Source of the DNA: Trichothermofontia sp964536415 | Lineage (GTDB): Bacteria; Cyanobacteriota; Cyanobacteriia; B231 | Assembly (NCBI GenBank): GCA_964536415.1 | Contig: CAZHXN010000007.1 | Coordinates: 12,021 to 76,020, forward strand | Reading direction: 5' to 3' | DNA: 64,000 nt | Shown: one piece after another, positions 25,598 through 34,329 of the stretch | Layout: each line of letters opens with the position of its first letter | Numbering within the stretch: position 1 is the first letter of the stretch | Notes under the pieces: model-generated | What the model saw: only the letters and a program-made list of their open reading frames with translations | Databases searched by the model: none | Told to the model about the DNA's origin: nothing | Made by a program: the position numbers and the translations under genes

Positions 25598-26353
25598 ATG
25601 ACAACTTCCAATGGCATGATTGCGAATGGCACAACCCCCAATGGCACGCCTACGAATGGCGGCCCTGCAAATGGGATGGCCGGTGCGACCCTCAATCGAC
25701 CCCTTCGCTCGCTGTCTGACTCCCTGAGTGAGGTGTCAAGCAACGGGAATGGCTCAGTTCAGGTGGATGTCACCGACACCCAGCCGGATGATGCCCAGAT
25801 GCGTGAAGCCGTCCGCACGATCCTGCTTGGGGTAGGCGAAGATCCCGAACGGGAAGGATTACTCAAAACGCCCAAGCGGGTTGTGGATGCTATGCGGTTT
25901 TTGACAGCGGGCTATCAGCAGTCGCTGGCTGAATTGGTGAACGGAGCCATCTTTGATGAGGGACACAATGAACTAGTCCTAGTGCGTGATATTGGCTTTT
26001 TCAGCCTGTGTGAGCATCACATGTTGCCATTCATGGGCAGAGCGCACGTGGGCTATATTCCCAACCAAAAAGTCGTGGGTCTGAGTAAATTAGCTCGGAT
26101 TGTGGAAATGTATGCCCGCCGCCTTCAGGTTCAGGAGCGCCTAACCCGTCAGATTGCGGAAGCGATCCAGGAGATCTTAGAGCCGCGTGGGGTCGCTGTG
26201 GTGATGGAAGCAACCCACATGTGCATGGTCATGCGCGGGGTCCAGAAACCTGGTTCCTGGACCGTGACCAGTGCAATGGTAGGCGCCTTTGAAGAGCAGA
26301 CCACGCGGGAAGAGTTCTTTAACCTCATTCGCCATCAACCGGCATTTTTCTAA
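25598..26353 (+). CDS. folE: GTP cyclohydrolase I
   Basis: The 251-residue enzyme makes dihydroneopterin triphosphate from GTP for folate and pterins. The zinc ligands and active site are in FFSLCEHHMLPFMGRAHVGYIP and EATHMCMVMRGVQKPGS. AVRTILLGVGEDPEREGLLKTPKRV opens the fold at about residue 65. The first 30 residues are a low-complexity Asn/Gly/Thr stretch (NGTTPNGTPTNGGPANGMAG), coded by repeated aatggc units, which is probably disordered and not part of the enzyme. A later start would be needed to exclude it, but no better ribosome site is seen. Confidence 0.96.
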   Translation: MTTSNGMIANGTTPNGTPTNGGPANGMAGATLNRPLRSLSDSLSEVSSNGNGSVQVDVTDTQPDDAQMREAVRTILLGVGEDPEREGLLKTPKRVVDAMRFLTAGYQQSLAELVNGAIFDEGHNELVLVRDIGFFSLCEHHMLPFMGRAHVGYIPNQKVVGLSKLARIVEMYARRLQVQERLTRQIAEAIQEILEPRGVAVVMEATHMCMVMRGVQKPGSWTVTSAMVGAFEEQTTREEFFNLIRHQPAFF

Positions 26354-26464
26354 GCCTAAGGTTCTATCCAACTCAAATAGGCACAAACGAGAAACAGCGG
26401 CCCTGGGACAGTCTTAGACTCCGCCGGGTCGCTGCCTGGTTTGGGGCATTGGGGCAGAGCGCCG

Positions 26465-27868
26465 TTAAGCGGGGACAGAGGGGAGCGGGGCTGGCTCTGC
26501 GATCGCCACCGTGGGGTCGGCTGGAATCGTGGTCCGTTGGATGCGGGCACCTAGATTTTGCAGTTTTTGATCCAGATGGGCATAGCCGCGATCGAGGTGA
26601 TAAACACCTCGGATCGTTGTCACGCCTTCGGCAGCCAATCCAGCCAGAACCAAGGCCGCTGACGCCCGTAAATCGGTAGCCAGAACCGGTGCCCCTGACA
26701 GGAACGGCACCCCCCGCACGATCGCATGGTTACCCTTCGCCCGAATATCGGCTCCAAGGCGATTGAGTTCGGCCACATGGCGCATACGGTTTTCAAACAC
26801 GGTCTCGGTGATGACGCTATCCCCCTTCGCGAGGGTGAGCAGGGCCATCATGGGCGCTTGCATATCGGTGGGGAAGCCTGGATAGGGCAGCGTCTCCACA
26901 TCGGTCGCTCGCAAGTCATAGCCAGGGGCTACCCGCAGGCCACGATCACCCTCTGGCATTACCTGAACACCCATTTCTCGCAACTTTGCGATCACTGCCG
27001 TTAAATGCTCCGGAATCACGGGGGAAACCAGGATGTCCGATCGGGTAATGGCACCCGCAATCAGCAACGTGCCAGCTTCCACGCGATCGGGGATAATCGC
27101 ATATTCGGTGCTATGGAGTTGGGGAACCCCAACGATCGTGATTGTATTGGTCCCCGCCCCGTAGATGCGGGCACCCATTGAGCGGCAGAAGTTAGCCAGA
27201 TCGACCACTTCGGGTTCCTGAGCCGCATTGCCGATCGTCGTTTCCCCGTCAGCCAGGGTTGCAGCCATTAACAAGGTCTCTGTCGCCCCGACGCTGGGAT
27301 AATCCAGGTAAATATTGGCCCCCTTAAGCCGACGATTACGACCCCGGACCTGGGCGTGGACAATGCCATGATCAATGTGAACCTCGGCCCCCATCTTTTG
27401 CAAGCCACGCACATGGAGATCCACCGGGCGAGCACCGATCGCGCAGCCCCCAGGGAGGGGCACCCGTGCCGTGCCTAACCGGGCGAGGATTGGCCCAATC
27501 ACAAAAAAACTGGCCCGCAGTTGGCTAACCAGTTCGTAAGGCGCATGGGATTCATTCAAGTCACGGGCGTTAACCGTCACAGAGTGGGGGCCACGTTTGA
27601 CCTGCACGCCCAGAGCCGCCAGGACCTCACCCATCCGCCTGACATCCACGAGCGATGGGACATTGTGGAGTAAGCATTCCCCCGAACAGAGCAACGCGCC
27701 TGCCAAAATGGGTAGTGCGGCATTTTTTGCCCCATTGACACTGACATGTCCGCTCAGCGATTGCTGACCCCAAATTTTCAAAACTGATTCTTGGGCTTCT
27801 GGTGAAGCCAGAGGGGTTGAGAGATCAGGTGTTGGGTTGATGGTCCTGTCCTCCGTTTTTAACACCAT
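26465..27868 (-). CDS. murA: UDP-N-acetylglucosamine 1-carboxyvinyltransferase
   Basis: The 467-residue enzyme performs the first committed step of peptidoglycan synthesis, adding enolpyruvate to UDP-GlcNAc. The core begins VLKIWGQQSLSGHVSVNGAKNAALP at about residue 29. The fosfomycin-sensitive catalytic Cys is in RVPLPGGCAIGARPVDLH, and YPGFPTDMQAPMMALL and RMRHVAELNRLGADI follow. An extra 28-residue N-terminus and a short proline/alanine-rich C-terminal tail extend the usual 420-residue length. It is convergent with folE. A good sigma-70 promoter lies upstream (27909-27938). Confidence 0.97.
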   Translation of the reverse strand: MVLKTEDRTINPTPDLSTPLASPEAQESVLKIWGQQSLSGHVSVNGAKNAALPILAGALLCSGECLLHNVPSLVDVRRMGEVLAALGVQVKRGPHSVTVNARDLNESHAPYELVSQLRASFFVIGPILARLGTARVPLPGGCAIGARPVDLHVRGLQKMGAEVHIDHGIVHAQVRGRNRRLKGANIYLDYPSVGATETLLMAATLADGETTIGNAAQEPEVVDLANFCRSMGARIYGAGTNTITIVGVPQLHSTEYAIIPDRVEAGTLLIAGAITRSDILVSPVIPEHLTAVIAKLREMGVQVMPEGDRGLRVAPGYDLRATDVETLPYPGFPTDMQAPMMALLTLAKGDSVITETVFENRMRHVAELNRLGADIRAKGNHAIVRGVPFLSGAPVLATDLRASAALVLAGLAAEGVTTIRGVYHLDRGYAHLDQKLQNLGARIQRTTIPADPTVAIAEPAPLPSVPA

Positions 27869-27908
27869 ATAGTGGCAAAATCGCGTTTCTGCGACGAATT
27901 TCGTCTAG

Positions 27909-27938
27909 ATTACACCTCACAATGGCCCAAATTGTCAA
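27909..27938 (-). promoter_or_regulatory. Sigma-70 promoter of murA
   Basis: On the minus strand a perfect TTGACA (27933-27938) is separated by 18 bases from TGTAAT (27909-27914). Transcription would start near 27901, giving a leader of about 33 bases before the murA ATG at 27868. A second TTGACA lies at 27956-27961. Confidence 0.6.
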
Positions 27939-28151
27939 GAACAAGGCTGCTACTGTGTCAAGATGGTGCAACCAAACTTTATCTAGCGGCTTAATCTGGC
28001 CGCTGGATTCTGACACAGACTGACAGGCCGGACCATTCATGCCGGTAACCTGATCGACCGCCAGCCAACCCCCTCTAAGGGGACAGCGTTAATAAGCCTG
28101 AAGGGTTAATGAGCCTGAAGGACTGCCGTTTGCCCTGCCTCTTGGCTGGCC

Positions 28152-28194
28152 CCCTTCTCCCAGCTTAGGAGAAAGGGTGAGGGGATGAGGGTCT
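28152..28194. repeat. Dispersed repeat (partner at 54485-54529)
   Basis: The stretch cttctcccagcttaggagaa followed by agggtgaggggatgagggtct recurs in modified form at 54485-54529 (cccggctggggagaaaaagg, then ggtgaggggatgagggtct). Its first half can fold on itself (cttctcc...ggagaa). Related 'gagaggggtgagggc' text occurs in the repeats at 55.7-56.0 kb. It lies between murA and the coiled-coil gene. Confidence 0.65.
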
Positions 28195-28213
28195 TCGGTT
28201 GAATTCCCCGTGC

Positions 28214-28528
28214 TTAATACTCCAGCAACAGCGTATTGTAGGTTTCGCTGATATCAGCATCGATTTTTTGAATAGGCCGAGACACCGTTGGGGGCGGTTC
28301 ACGCAACTGCTGCACTTGTTCCTCAGTGCTGGCAATTTGTTTTTCTAAGAGCGATAACCGCTGCTGAATCTGGTGGCGACGTTGTTCGATCTTTTTTAGC
28401 TCCTGTTCCAGTCGCTTCTTCTCCACGGCCAGCTTATACAGATCCAATTGGAACGATGCTTCCGACGGCTGCCGGGGCATCGTGCTAATGCGCGGACGAA
28501 TTCGGCCTTGGGGCGGCATGGGACGCAT
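28214..28528 (-). CDS. Small coiled-coil protein, possibly gas vesicle protein GvpV
   Basis: This 104-residue protein has a basic proline-rich N-terminus (MRPMPPQGRIRPRISTMPRQ). A long coiled coil follows (LDLYKLAVEKKRLEQELKK, EQRRHQIQQRLSLLEKQIAS), and the tail ends in TYNTLLLEY. From memory the layout resembles cyanobacterial GvpV (basic tail, MPRQ, LDLYK, EKxRL, final LEY), but I cannot align it. The other gas-vesicle gene in the window is 28 kb away. The ATG at 28528 has an AGGAG site 9 bases upstream and is preferred to 28585. Confidence 0.6.
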   Translation of the reverse strand: MRPMPPQGRIRPRISTMPRQPSEASFQLDLYKLAVEKKRLEQELKKIEQRRHQIQQRLSLLEKQIASTEEQVQQLREPPPTVSRPIQKIDADISETYNTLLLEY

Positions 28529-28686
28529 CGGCAACACTCCTGTGCGATCGGGGTCGCAATCTCGGTTAGCTACTAGTCTACTCACCCAATCCGCCTCGTC
28601 ACTGCTCCGGATCAGTGGAAAAATTGTTAAGCTATGTAAAGCAATTCCCTGTAAAGCAAGTTTTCAGCTATTTCTACCAAGACCCA

Positions 28687-30099
28687 ATGCTGACGGAAGT
28701 TCCCCCCGCAACACCCCAACTTCGACCCACGCCCACGCTCCCGGCAGGGGGCAGTGATCCGCACCGCTTTGACTGGCAAGAAGCCTGGTATCCGATTTTT
28801 TATGTAGATGATCTGGACCCAACCCAACTGCACAAATTCACCTTGCTGGGGCAGGATCTAGTGATCTGGTGGGATCGGCAGGCGGCCTGCTGGCGCGTAT
28901 TTGCGGATCAGTGTCCCCATCGCTTGGTACCGCTGTCGGAAGGGCGGATCGCTGAAGATGGGCTGCTGGAGTGTCCCTATCATGGGTGGGCCTTTCGCGG
29001 TGATGGCCAGTGCGATCGCATCCCCCAACAACCCGCCACTGGCAGTGCCCAGACGGCCAAACGGGCTTGTGTTAAGGCTTTGCCGGCGATCGTGCGTCAG
29101 GGTCTCCTGTTTGTCTATCCGGGACAACCGCAGAATGCGCCCCAGGTGGCCGTTCCCTTGATTGAACCCATGCTAGATGGCTCCGAGGATTGGGTTTGCC
29201 TGAATACTTTTCGGGATTTGCCCTACGATGCGCTGACGCTGCTGGAAAACGTTCTGGATGCCAGCCATATTCCCTTTACCCACCATGCCACCGTCGGGAA
29301 TCGGGCGAATGCGGCTCCCGTGGCCGCAATGGAGGTGAAGAGGGCGGACAAGCAAGGGTTTGAAGGGGTATGGCCAGAGGGACCCCGGCGCGGCACCCTG
29401 GGGTCACAGACGACCCATTTTATTGCCCCGGCCCTCATGTGGCATGACCTGACCTCGAAGCAGTTTGGTCGCACGCTGACGGTGGTCTACGCGACGCCGA
29501 TACGGAAGGGGGAATGTCGGGTGTTCGCGCGGTTTCCCTTCAAGTTCGCTAGCAAGCTACCGCGTTTCTTCCTGAAGCTTGCCCCCACCTGGTACTCCCA
29601 CATCGGTCAAAATGGGGTTCTGGAAGATGATCAAATCTTTTTGCACTTCCAGGAACGTTATCTGGAACAACGAGGGAGCAGTGCTAACTTTAGCAAAGCC
29701 TTTTATTTGCCGACGGCGGCGGATCGCTTTGTGGCCGCTCTGCGAACCTGGGTGAATACCTACGAGGCGGACCCTTTCCCTGGGCAACCGCTCCCGCCCG
29801 CCCAACCGATCGCCGCCCTGCTCGATCGCTACCATTCCCATACTCAGCATTGTGCCAGTTGCCGATCGGCTCTTAAAACCATTCAACGCCTGCGGTTGGG
29901 ATTAGCCATTGGGGGAGCGATTGCCTGGGCGATCGCGACAGGTGTGGGTCTACTAGGAGGACCTGCGTTTGCCTGGGGTGGGGCGATCGGGGTGATCTTG
30001 ACTCTACTTGCAGGGGCAGCTTGGCTAGGGCTAGGTCAGCTAGAACGACAATTTTTTGAGGGGCGGCGGGTGCCTCCCCGGAATCGTCCTACCCGTTAA
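28687..30099 (+). CDS. Rieske non-heme iron oxygenase of the PaO/Tic55/PTC52 type
   Basis: The protein has 470 residues. The Rieske [2Fe-2S] motif is CPHRLVPLSEGRIAEDG...CPYHGWAF (about residues 76-102), and the mononuclear iron site is ENVLDASHIPFTHH (about 186-199). The C-terminal third ends with HCASCRSAL, the CxxC of pheophorbide a oxygenase and Tic55 relatives that can be redox regulated, then two membrane helices (LGLAIGGAIAWAIATGVGLLGG, GAIGVILTLLAGAAWLGLG). Plant members act on chlorophyll breakdown products or precursors; the cyanobacterial substrate is not settled. The ATG at 28687 was chosen; a GTG at 28615 extends the frame by 24 residues. Confidence 0.9.
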   Translation: MLTEVPPATPQLRPTPTLPAGGSDPHRFDWQEAWYPIFYVDDLDPTQLHKFTLLGQDLVIWWDRQAACWRVFADQCPHRLVPLSEGRIAEDGLLECPYHGWAFRGDGQCDRIPQQPATGSAQTAKRACVKALPAIVRQGLLFVYPGQPQNAPQVAVPLIEPMLDGSEDWVCLNTFRDLPYDALTLLENVLDASHIPFTHHATVGNRANAAPVAAMEVKRADKQGFEGVWPEGPRRGTLGSQTTHFIAPALMWHDLTSKQFGRTLTVVYATPIRKGECRVFARFPFKFASKLPRFFLKLAPTWYSHIGQNGVLEDDQIFLHFQERYLEQRGSSANFSKAFYLPTAADRFVAALRTWVNTYEADPFPGQPLPPAQPIAALLDRYHSHTQHCASCRSALKTIQRLRLGLAIGGAIAWAIATGVGLLGGPAFAWGGAIGVILTLLAGAAWLGLGQLERQFFEGRRVPPRNRPTR

Positions 30100-30503
30100 T
30101 TCGAGGGGCAAGAACCAAACCTGCAACCCAGCGACACCTCCCCTTGCCGTACTAAGCCAAAGGGGTGAAGAACTAACCTGATTAGCAACCGTAGTGCCAA
30201 TAATCTGCCAGAGTGAGTGCATCGACTTGTGACTTCGGCGCATGGCGAATAAATGCAGCACGATCACCCTACGCATTTTTGCCCCCACGGCTCTTCTGAG
30301 TGGGGCGCGTAGCGCCCCCACCATCAACTCAACCTTTAAGATCGTTTATTTGTATTTGCTTATACTGTTTGCACCCCAATCCCAGAAGAGCCGTCTCCAC
30401 GAGGGGATGGCACAATCAAGGTTGTGTCTCCGCCGAGATTACGAAACGTCACAATCCCATGATTGCTGTCAACTGATGCTGTCAACTGATTTCAAGACTT
30501 CCC
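30100..30503. other. Intergenic region carrying a MITE-like element
   Basis: No gene is supported. The region contains the element at 30287-30394 and, at 30478-30500, a small near-duplication (tgatgctgtcaactgat). Nothing else was recognised. Confidence 0.6.
30287..30394 (-). mobile_element. MITE-like element, copy 2 (108 bp) with perfect 12-bp terminal inverted repeats
   Basis: ACGGCTCTTCTG (30287-30298) and CAGAAGAGCCGT (30383-30394) are exact inverted repeats. Just inside the first is the palindrome tggggcgc-gta-gcgcccccacc. Its reverse complement aligns with 6277-6385. The interior is AT-rich (tttatttgtatttgcttata) and non-coding. The target duplication cannot be fixed by eye. Confidence 0.75.
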
Positions 30504-30839
30504 CTACCAGGGTTCGTCTTGGGGTTCGGGGGACGCGAGGGAGGAAGGGGGGCGTTCGTCGCTCCAGGCCCACCAGACACAGCCACACTCGCACTGGTAA
30601 AATTCCTGCCACTTGCGGCGGTAGTCTTCCATAAAGACGGGCGATCGCCGATTAATCCAGGCACGCTGGGCTGCCATCGGGCTAGACCGACAGGTGGGGC
30701 AACAAAAGCCGTGGGCATGGAGCGCGGTTTCCGTCCAGGCAGGGGCGATGGGGTCAAAGGCATCCATGCTGTTGATCAACGCAAGAAAGGGAGCAGACGA
30801 CTCGGTGCAGCTTTGACGACAAGAGCTTTCACAACTCAT
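30504..30839 (-). CDS. Cysteine-rich zinc-ribbon-like conserved hypothetical protein
   Basis: The 111-residue protein has several Cys pairs: CESSCRQSC at the N-terminus, GFCCPTCRSSP at about residue 45 and YQCECGCVWWAW at about residue 82. The last two could form one zinc ribbon. The basic helix AAQRAWINRRSPVFMEDYRRKWQEFY lies between them. It has no membrane segment. I do not know a named family; its frame, codon use and paired cysteines argue for a real gene. It is divergent from gatB. Confidence 0.65.
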   Translation of the reverse strand: MSCESSCRQSCTESSAPFLALINSMDAFDPIAPAWTETALHAHGFCCPTCRSSPMAAQRAWINRRSPVFMEDYRRKWQEFYQCECGCVWWAWSDERPPSSLASPEPQDEPW

Positions 30840-31012
30840 AGTTAACTCAGGCTGATTTTACGATAGGGGTTGTCACCCGGTAAACCGTTATCAGCGGACT
30901 TGCCTCCCGCTTCGGTCAGGAGACCAGTGCCCCACTTGCCGGTGAAGCCGCACGAGAGTAACGCTAAAATGGAACCCAGCTTGCTGTTTGCACCTATCCT
31001 ACGGTTGACCCT

Positions 31013-32503
31013 ATGACCTCTGTCGCGCCTGCCAAATCTCAGTACGAAGCCGTGATCGGCTTGGAAACCCACTGTCAACTGAGTACCGGCACCAAGATTT
31101 TCTCTCCCAGTTCCACAGAGTTTGGGGCACCGCCGAATACCCACATTGACCCGGTGTGTATGGGGTTGCCGGGGACGTTGCCAGTGTTGAACCAGAAGGT
31201 GCTGGAGTATGCGGTGAAGGCGGGGTTGGCGCTAAATTGCCAGATCGCGCCCTACAGTAAGTTCGATCGCAAACAGTATTTCTATCCCGACCTGCCCAAG
31301 AATTATCAGATTTCCCAGTACGATCTGCCGATCGCAGAACACGGCTGGCTGGAGATTGAATTGCCCGATGCATCGGGGGCACCGGTGCGGAAACGGATTG
31401 GGATTCATCGCCTGCACATGGAGGAGGATGCGGGGAAGTTGGTCCATGCGGGCAGCGATCGTCTAGCCGGATCGGCCTATTCGCTAGTGGACTTTAACCG
31501 GGCGGGGATTCCATTGGTGGAGATTGTCTCGGAAGCAGATTTGCGATCGGGCCAGGAGGCGGCCGAGTATGCCCAAGAGTTACGGCGGATTGTGCGCTAT
31601 TTGGGAATTAGCGATGGCAATATGCAGGAGGGGTCCCTGCGCTGTGATGTCAATATCTCTGTACGGCCAGTGGGGCAGGCGGAGTTTGGCACGAAGGTAG
31701 AGATCAAAAATATGAATTCCTTCAGCGCCATCCAGCGGGCGATCGAGTATGAGATTGAGCGCCAGATTGCGGCTTTGGAAAACGGGGAGACGATCGTCCA
31801 AGAAACCCGCCTGTGGGAGGAGAATACCCAGCGGACGATTAGTATGCGCAGTAAGGAGGGGTCGAGCGATTATCGCTATTTCCCAGAACCCGACCTGATG
31901 CCGATCGTGGTATCGGCGGAGCAGCAGGCGATCTGGCGATCGGAATTGCCGGAGTTGCCCGCCCAGAAGCGCCATCGCTATGAAGAAGAACTGGGGCTGT
32001 CGGCCTACGATGCGCGGGTGCTGACGGACGATCGGGCCATTGCGGAGTATTTTGAGGCAACGATCGCGGCTGGTGCGGAGGCCAAGCAGGCAGCGAACTG
32101 GATCATGGGCGATATTTCGGCTTATCTGAATAAAGCGAACCAGAAGATCACTGAGATTGCCCTGACGCCGACGGTGTTGGCGGAGTTGATTACGCTGATT
32201 GAGAAGGGCACGATTAGTGGCAAGATTGCCAAAGACATTCTGCCGGAGTTGCTAGAGTCAGGCGGTTCGGTGCAAGCGTTGGTGGAAGCGAAGGGGTTAA
32301 CCCAGATTTCGGATGCGGGGGCGATCGCGGCGGCGATCGATGCCGTGCTGGCGGCGAATCCGAAGGAGTTGGAGCAGTACCGAAACGGCAAGACGAAGCT
32401 CCAGGGCTTTTTTGTCGGGCAGGTGATGAAGCAAACCGGGGGACGGGCCGACCCGAAGCTGACGAATCAACTGCTCATGCAAAAGCTTAAGGGTGAGGCG
32501 TAG
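31013..32503 (+). CDS. gatB: Asp-tRNA(Asn)/Glu-tRNA(Gln) amidotransferase subunit B
   Basis: The 496-residue subunit works with GatA and GatC to amidate misacylated Glu-tRNA(Gln) and Asp-tRNA(Asn). The kinase-like domain begins YEAVIGLETHCQLSTGTKIFS and includes GLPGTLPVLN, RKQYFYPDLPKNYQISQYD, IHRLHMEEDAGKLVH and DYRYFPEPDLMPI. The C-terminal YqeY-like domain ends KQTGGRADPKLTNQLLMQKL, typical of the family. Length is normal. The gene stands alone. Confidence 0.97.
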   Translation: MTSVAPAKSQYEAVIGLETHCQLSTGTKIFSPSSTEFGAPPNTHIDPVCMGLPGTLPVLNQKVLEYAVKAGLALNCQIAPYSKFDRKQYFYPDLPKNYQISQYDLPIAEHGWLEIELPDASGAPVRKRIGIHRLHMEEDAGKLVHAGSDRLAGSAYSLVDFNRAGIPLVEIVSEADLRSGQEAAEYAQELRRIVRYLGISDGNMQEGSLRCDVNISVRPVGQAEFGTKVEIKNMNSFSAIQRAIEYEIERQIAALENGETIVQETRLWEENTQRTISMRSKEGSSDYRYFPEPDLMPIVVSAEQQAIWRSELPELPAQKRHRYEEELGLSAYDARVLTDDRAIAEYFEATIAAGAEAKQAANWIMGDISAYLNKANQKITEIALTPTVLAELITLIEKGTISGKIAKDILPELLESGGSVQALVEAKGLTQISDAGAIAAAIDAVLAANPKELEQYRNGKTKLQGFFVGQVMKQTGGRADPKLTNQLLMQKLKGEA

Positions 32504-32825
32504 GCCAAGGAGAGGGCTGAGGTAAAACCGTACCACCATCTCCAGCCCAGCTAGGCTAATGCTGATCGTGATCGGCTGGCACTGGGCTAGGAGAACTCAG
32601 TGAGACCCTGCATTGGGTACACTGCGAAGGGTGATCGGGACCCCTATCGGCGGTACTCACCCAGTGCTAACTAGGCGAGAAGCGGGATTGGACCGACTGC
32701 CAGCCGTCCTCCCGACGATCGCGCCCGTTAGGATAGCAGGTTCATCGAGATTATCGTTGGGCTGCACAAATCCTGGTATAACCTACCCCTACGTCTCGAT
32801 ACGCCTGGATGGGACACTTGTGCCC
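32504..32825. other. Intergenic region between gatB and psbN
   Basis: No gene is recognised. An 8-bp inverted repeat, GCACTGGG (32579-32586) and CCCAGTGC (32660-32667), encloses 73 bases and might fold into a structured transcript, but no RNA family was recognised. Confidence 0.45.
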
Positions 32826-32957
32826 TTAGTCCTCATGCTCCTCATAGGGGTCCCGCAGTTCCTTAGACGGGGGGCCAAAGGCAGTGTAAATGGCGTAGCC
32901 CGTAATCGCCAGCAGGAGAACACCGATCGTGATACCAAGCGTAAGTGCAGGTTCCAT
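32826..32957 (-). CDS. psbN: PsbN, photosystem II assembly factor
   Basis: The 43-residue protein has one membrane helix (LTLGITIGVLLLAITGYAIYTAF) followed by the strictly conserved tail GPPSKELRDPYEEHED. PsbN is a thylakoid protein needed for assembly of the PSII reaction centre rather than a subunit. It lies divergent to psbH with 92 bases between the starts, the conserved psbN-psbH arrangement of cyanobacteria and plastids. Confidence 0.97.
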   Translation of the reverse strand: MEPALTLGITIGVLLLAITGYAIYTAFGPPSKELRDPYEEHED

Positions 32958-33049
32958 AGAATTAGGGGGTGAATCGGACGTAAAGGGTGTACCGATCCTA
33001 TGATAGATTACAGAAAGTTCATCGCTCTAGAATAAACAACGGATTAATC

Positions 33050-33238
33050 ATGGCACAGCGGACTTGGCTTGGTGACGTTTTAAGACCCCTTAACTCCGAG
33101 TACGGGAAAGTCGCTCCTGGTTGGGGCACCACCCTCCTAATGGGGATATTTATGGCCCTATTTCTCGTCTTCCTGCTGATTATCCTGCAAATCTACAATG
33201 AGTCCATTGTCCTCGAAAGTTTTGATGTACGGTGGTAA
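33050..33238 (+). CDS. psbH: Photosystem II phosphoprotein PsbH
   Basis: This 62-residue single-span subunit reads MAQRTWLGDVLRPLNSEYGK, then VAPGWGTTLLMGIFMALFLV and a final IYNESIVLESFDVRW. The match to PsbH is essentially complete. It binds next to CP47 and stabilises the QB site and PSII repair. The ATG at 33050 is chosen over an upstream in-frame start at 32987 because the family begins exactly there. A TAGAAT at 33028-33033 may be the -10 element. A Rho-independent terminator follows. Confidence 0.98.
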   Translation: MAQRTWLGDVLRPLNSEYGKVAPGWGTTLLMGIFMALFLVFLLIILQIYNESIVLESFDVRW

Positions 33239-33708
33239 GGATTGGTCAACTAAGAATTATTAGAATTATTAGACCCACCTTCCTTACAAGCAATATTTCC
33301 CGGTCATGCCGGGATTTTTTGTTCTAATCTAGATGTGAATGCTAGGGTTAGGGCTGGAATAAATTTGAAAATTTACCTCGGAGATGTCTGGTAAATGAGG
33401 ATCATCGTGGTGTAGGGGCAGGTTGCACCAGACTGAGATGCTCTCTCGGTAAGCCTACCCTCTATCGCTCAACCCGCCCTCTAGGGGGTAGACAGGTTCC
33501 GTCGGTTGCAAATCTAAAGGGGATAGCCGTCTCGCTTGTCTCAGGGGCAGGCAGGATGCCTCCTCCACCGACTACCTTTCGATCTACTGAGATTATATGG
33601 GGGTTATATGGGGGTTATATGGGTTCATTGCAATCTACCCCTACCAGATCTATAGGGCTCATTGAGTTCTGAATTGAGTTTCGATCGCAGGCATAGGAGG
33701 ATCGCCGC
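33239..33708. other. Intergenic region between psbH and tatA
   Basis: It contains the psbH terminator (33298-33320), a copy of the aggcaggatgcc dispersed repeat at 33545-33563, and an 11-bp tandem repeat ttatatggggg (33593-33623, 2.8 copies). No coding region is supported. Confidence 0.6.
33298..33320 (+). terminator. Rho-independent terminator of psbH
   Basis: TCCCGG (33298-33303) and CCGGGA (33309-33314) form a perfect 6-bp stem with loop TCATG, followed directly by six T. It lies 60 bases after the psbH stop. Confidence 0.85.
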
Positions 33709-34074
33709 ATGAATATTTTTGGCATTGGCCTACCGGAAATGATCTTGATTTTCATTGTGGCCTTACTCATTTTTGGGCCGAAAAAGTTGCCGGAAATCGG
33801 TCGCACTTTGGCCAAAACGCTGCGCAGTTTTCAGGATGCTTCCCGGGAATTTGAAACAGAATTAAAGCGGGAGGCGGCTGAGCTAGAGAAGGTGACCCGC
33901 CAGGAGCCGATGGCAGCCACCCTCGAAAAGGCACCTCCCCAAGCCTTATCTCCCGCTAGCCCCGCAGCGAATGGGGGCGAACGCCCCGTGGTTGAGGCAA
34001 CTGCCGACCCTCCGCTCGCAGTAACCGAAGCCCCGGCCACCCAATCTTCACAACCCAGTGAGGCTGATTTCTAA
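33709..34074 (+). CDS. tatA: Sec-independent protein translocase TatA/TatE
   Basis: The 121-residue protein has the short N-terminal membrane helix and amphipathic helix of TatA: MNIFGIGLPEMILIFIVALLIFGPKKLPEIGRTLAKTLRSFQDA. FGPKKLPEIG is the hinge. The rest is a charged and then proline/alanine-rich tail. TatA multimers form the pore for folded Tat substrates in the thylakoid and plasma membranes. A predicted Tat substrate, the orthocaspase at 47.7 kb, is in this window. A strong ribosome site (GGAGGAT) precedes the ATG. TatC is not nearby. TatB cannot be fully excluded, but TatA fits better. Confidence 0.94.
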   Translation: MNIFGIGLPEMILIFIVALLIFGPKKLPEIGRTLAKTLRSFQDASREFETELKREAAELEKVTRQEPMAATLEKAPPQALSPASPAANGGERPVVEATADPPLAVTEAPATQSSQPSEADF

Positions 34075-34329
34075 TCCGTGGGTGGGGTACGTGTCCTCAG
34101 TAGCTCGAAAATAGATCAAAAGTAGATCGAAAATAGATCTGGAGTAGGCATCCGACCTGCCACCCAGACAGCCGAGATGGCGATCCCACGTTAAACGTGT
34201 GATCGACTCTACCTGCCTCTGTCTATCCCTCTCCCTAAATTGGGCGGGTCTATGCAGCCAGTCCTTCCTCCAGTTGCATTTGGGTGCGACCCGCCCCTAC
34301 CCAACCTTGCCGCGATCGGACTGCTAGAT

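Noticed and set aside
32579..32667. tRNA or other structural RNA between gatB and psbN
   Set aside because: There is an 8-bp inverted repeat only; no T-loop or known RNA signature.
32613..32972. 119-codon plus-strand frame
   Set aside because: It overlaps psbN on the opposite strand, which is certain from its conserved sequence.
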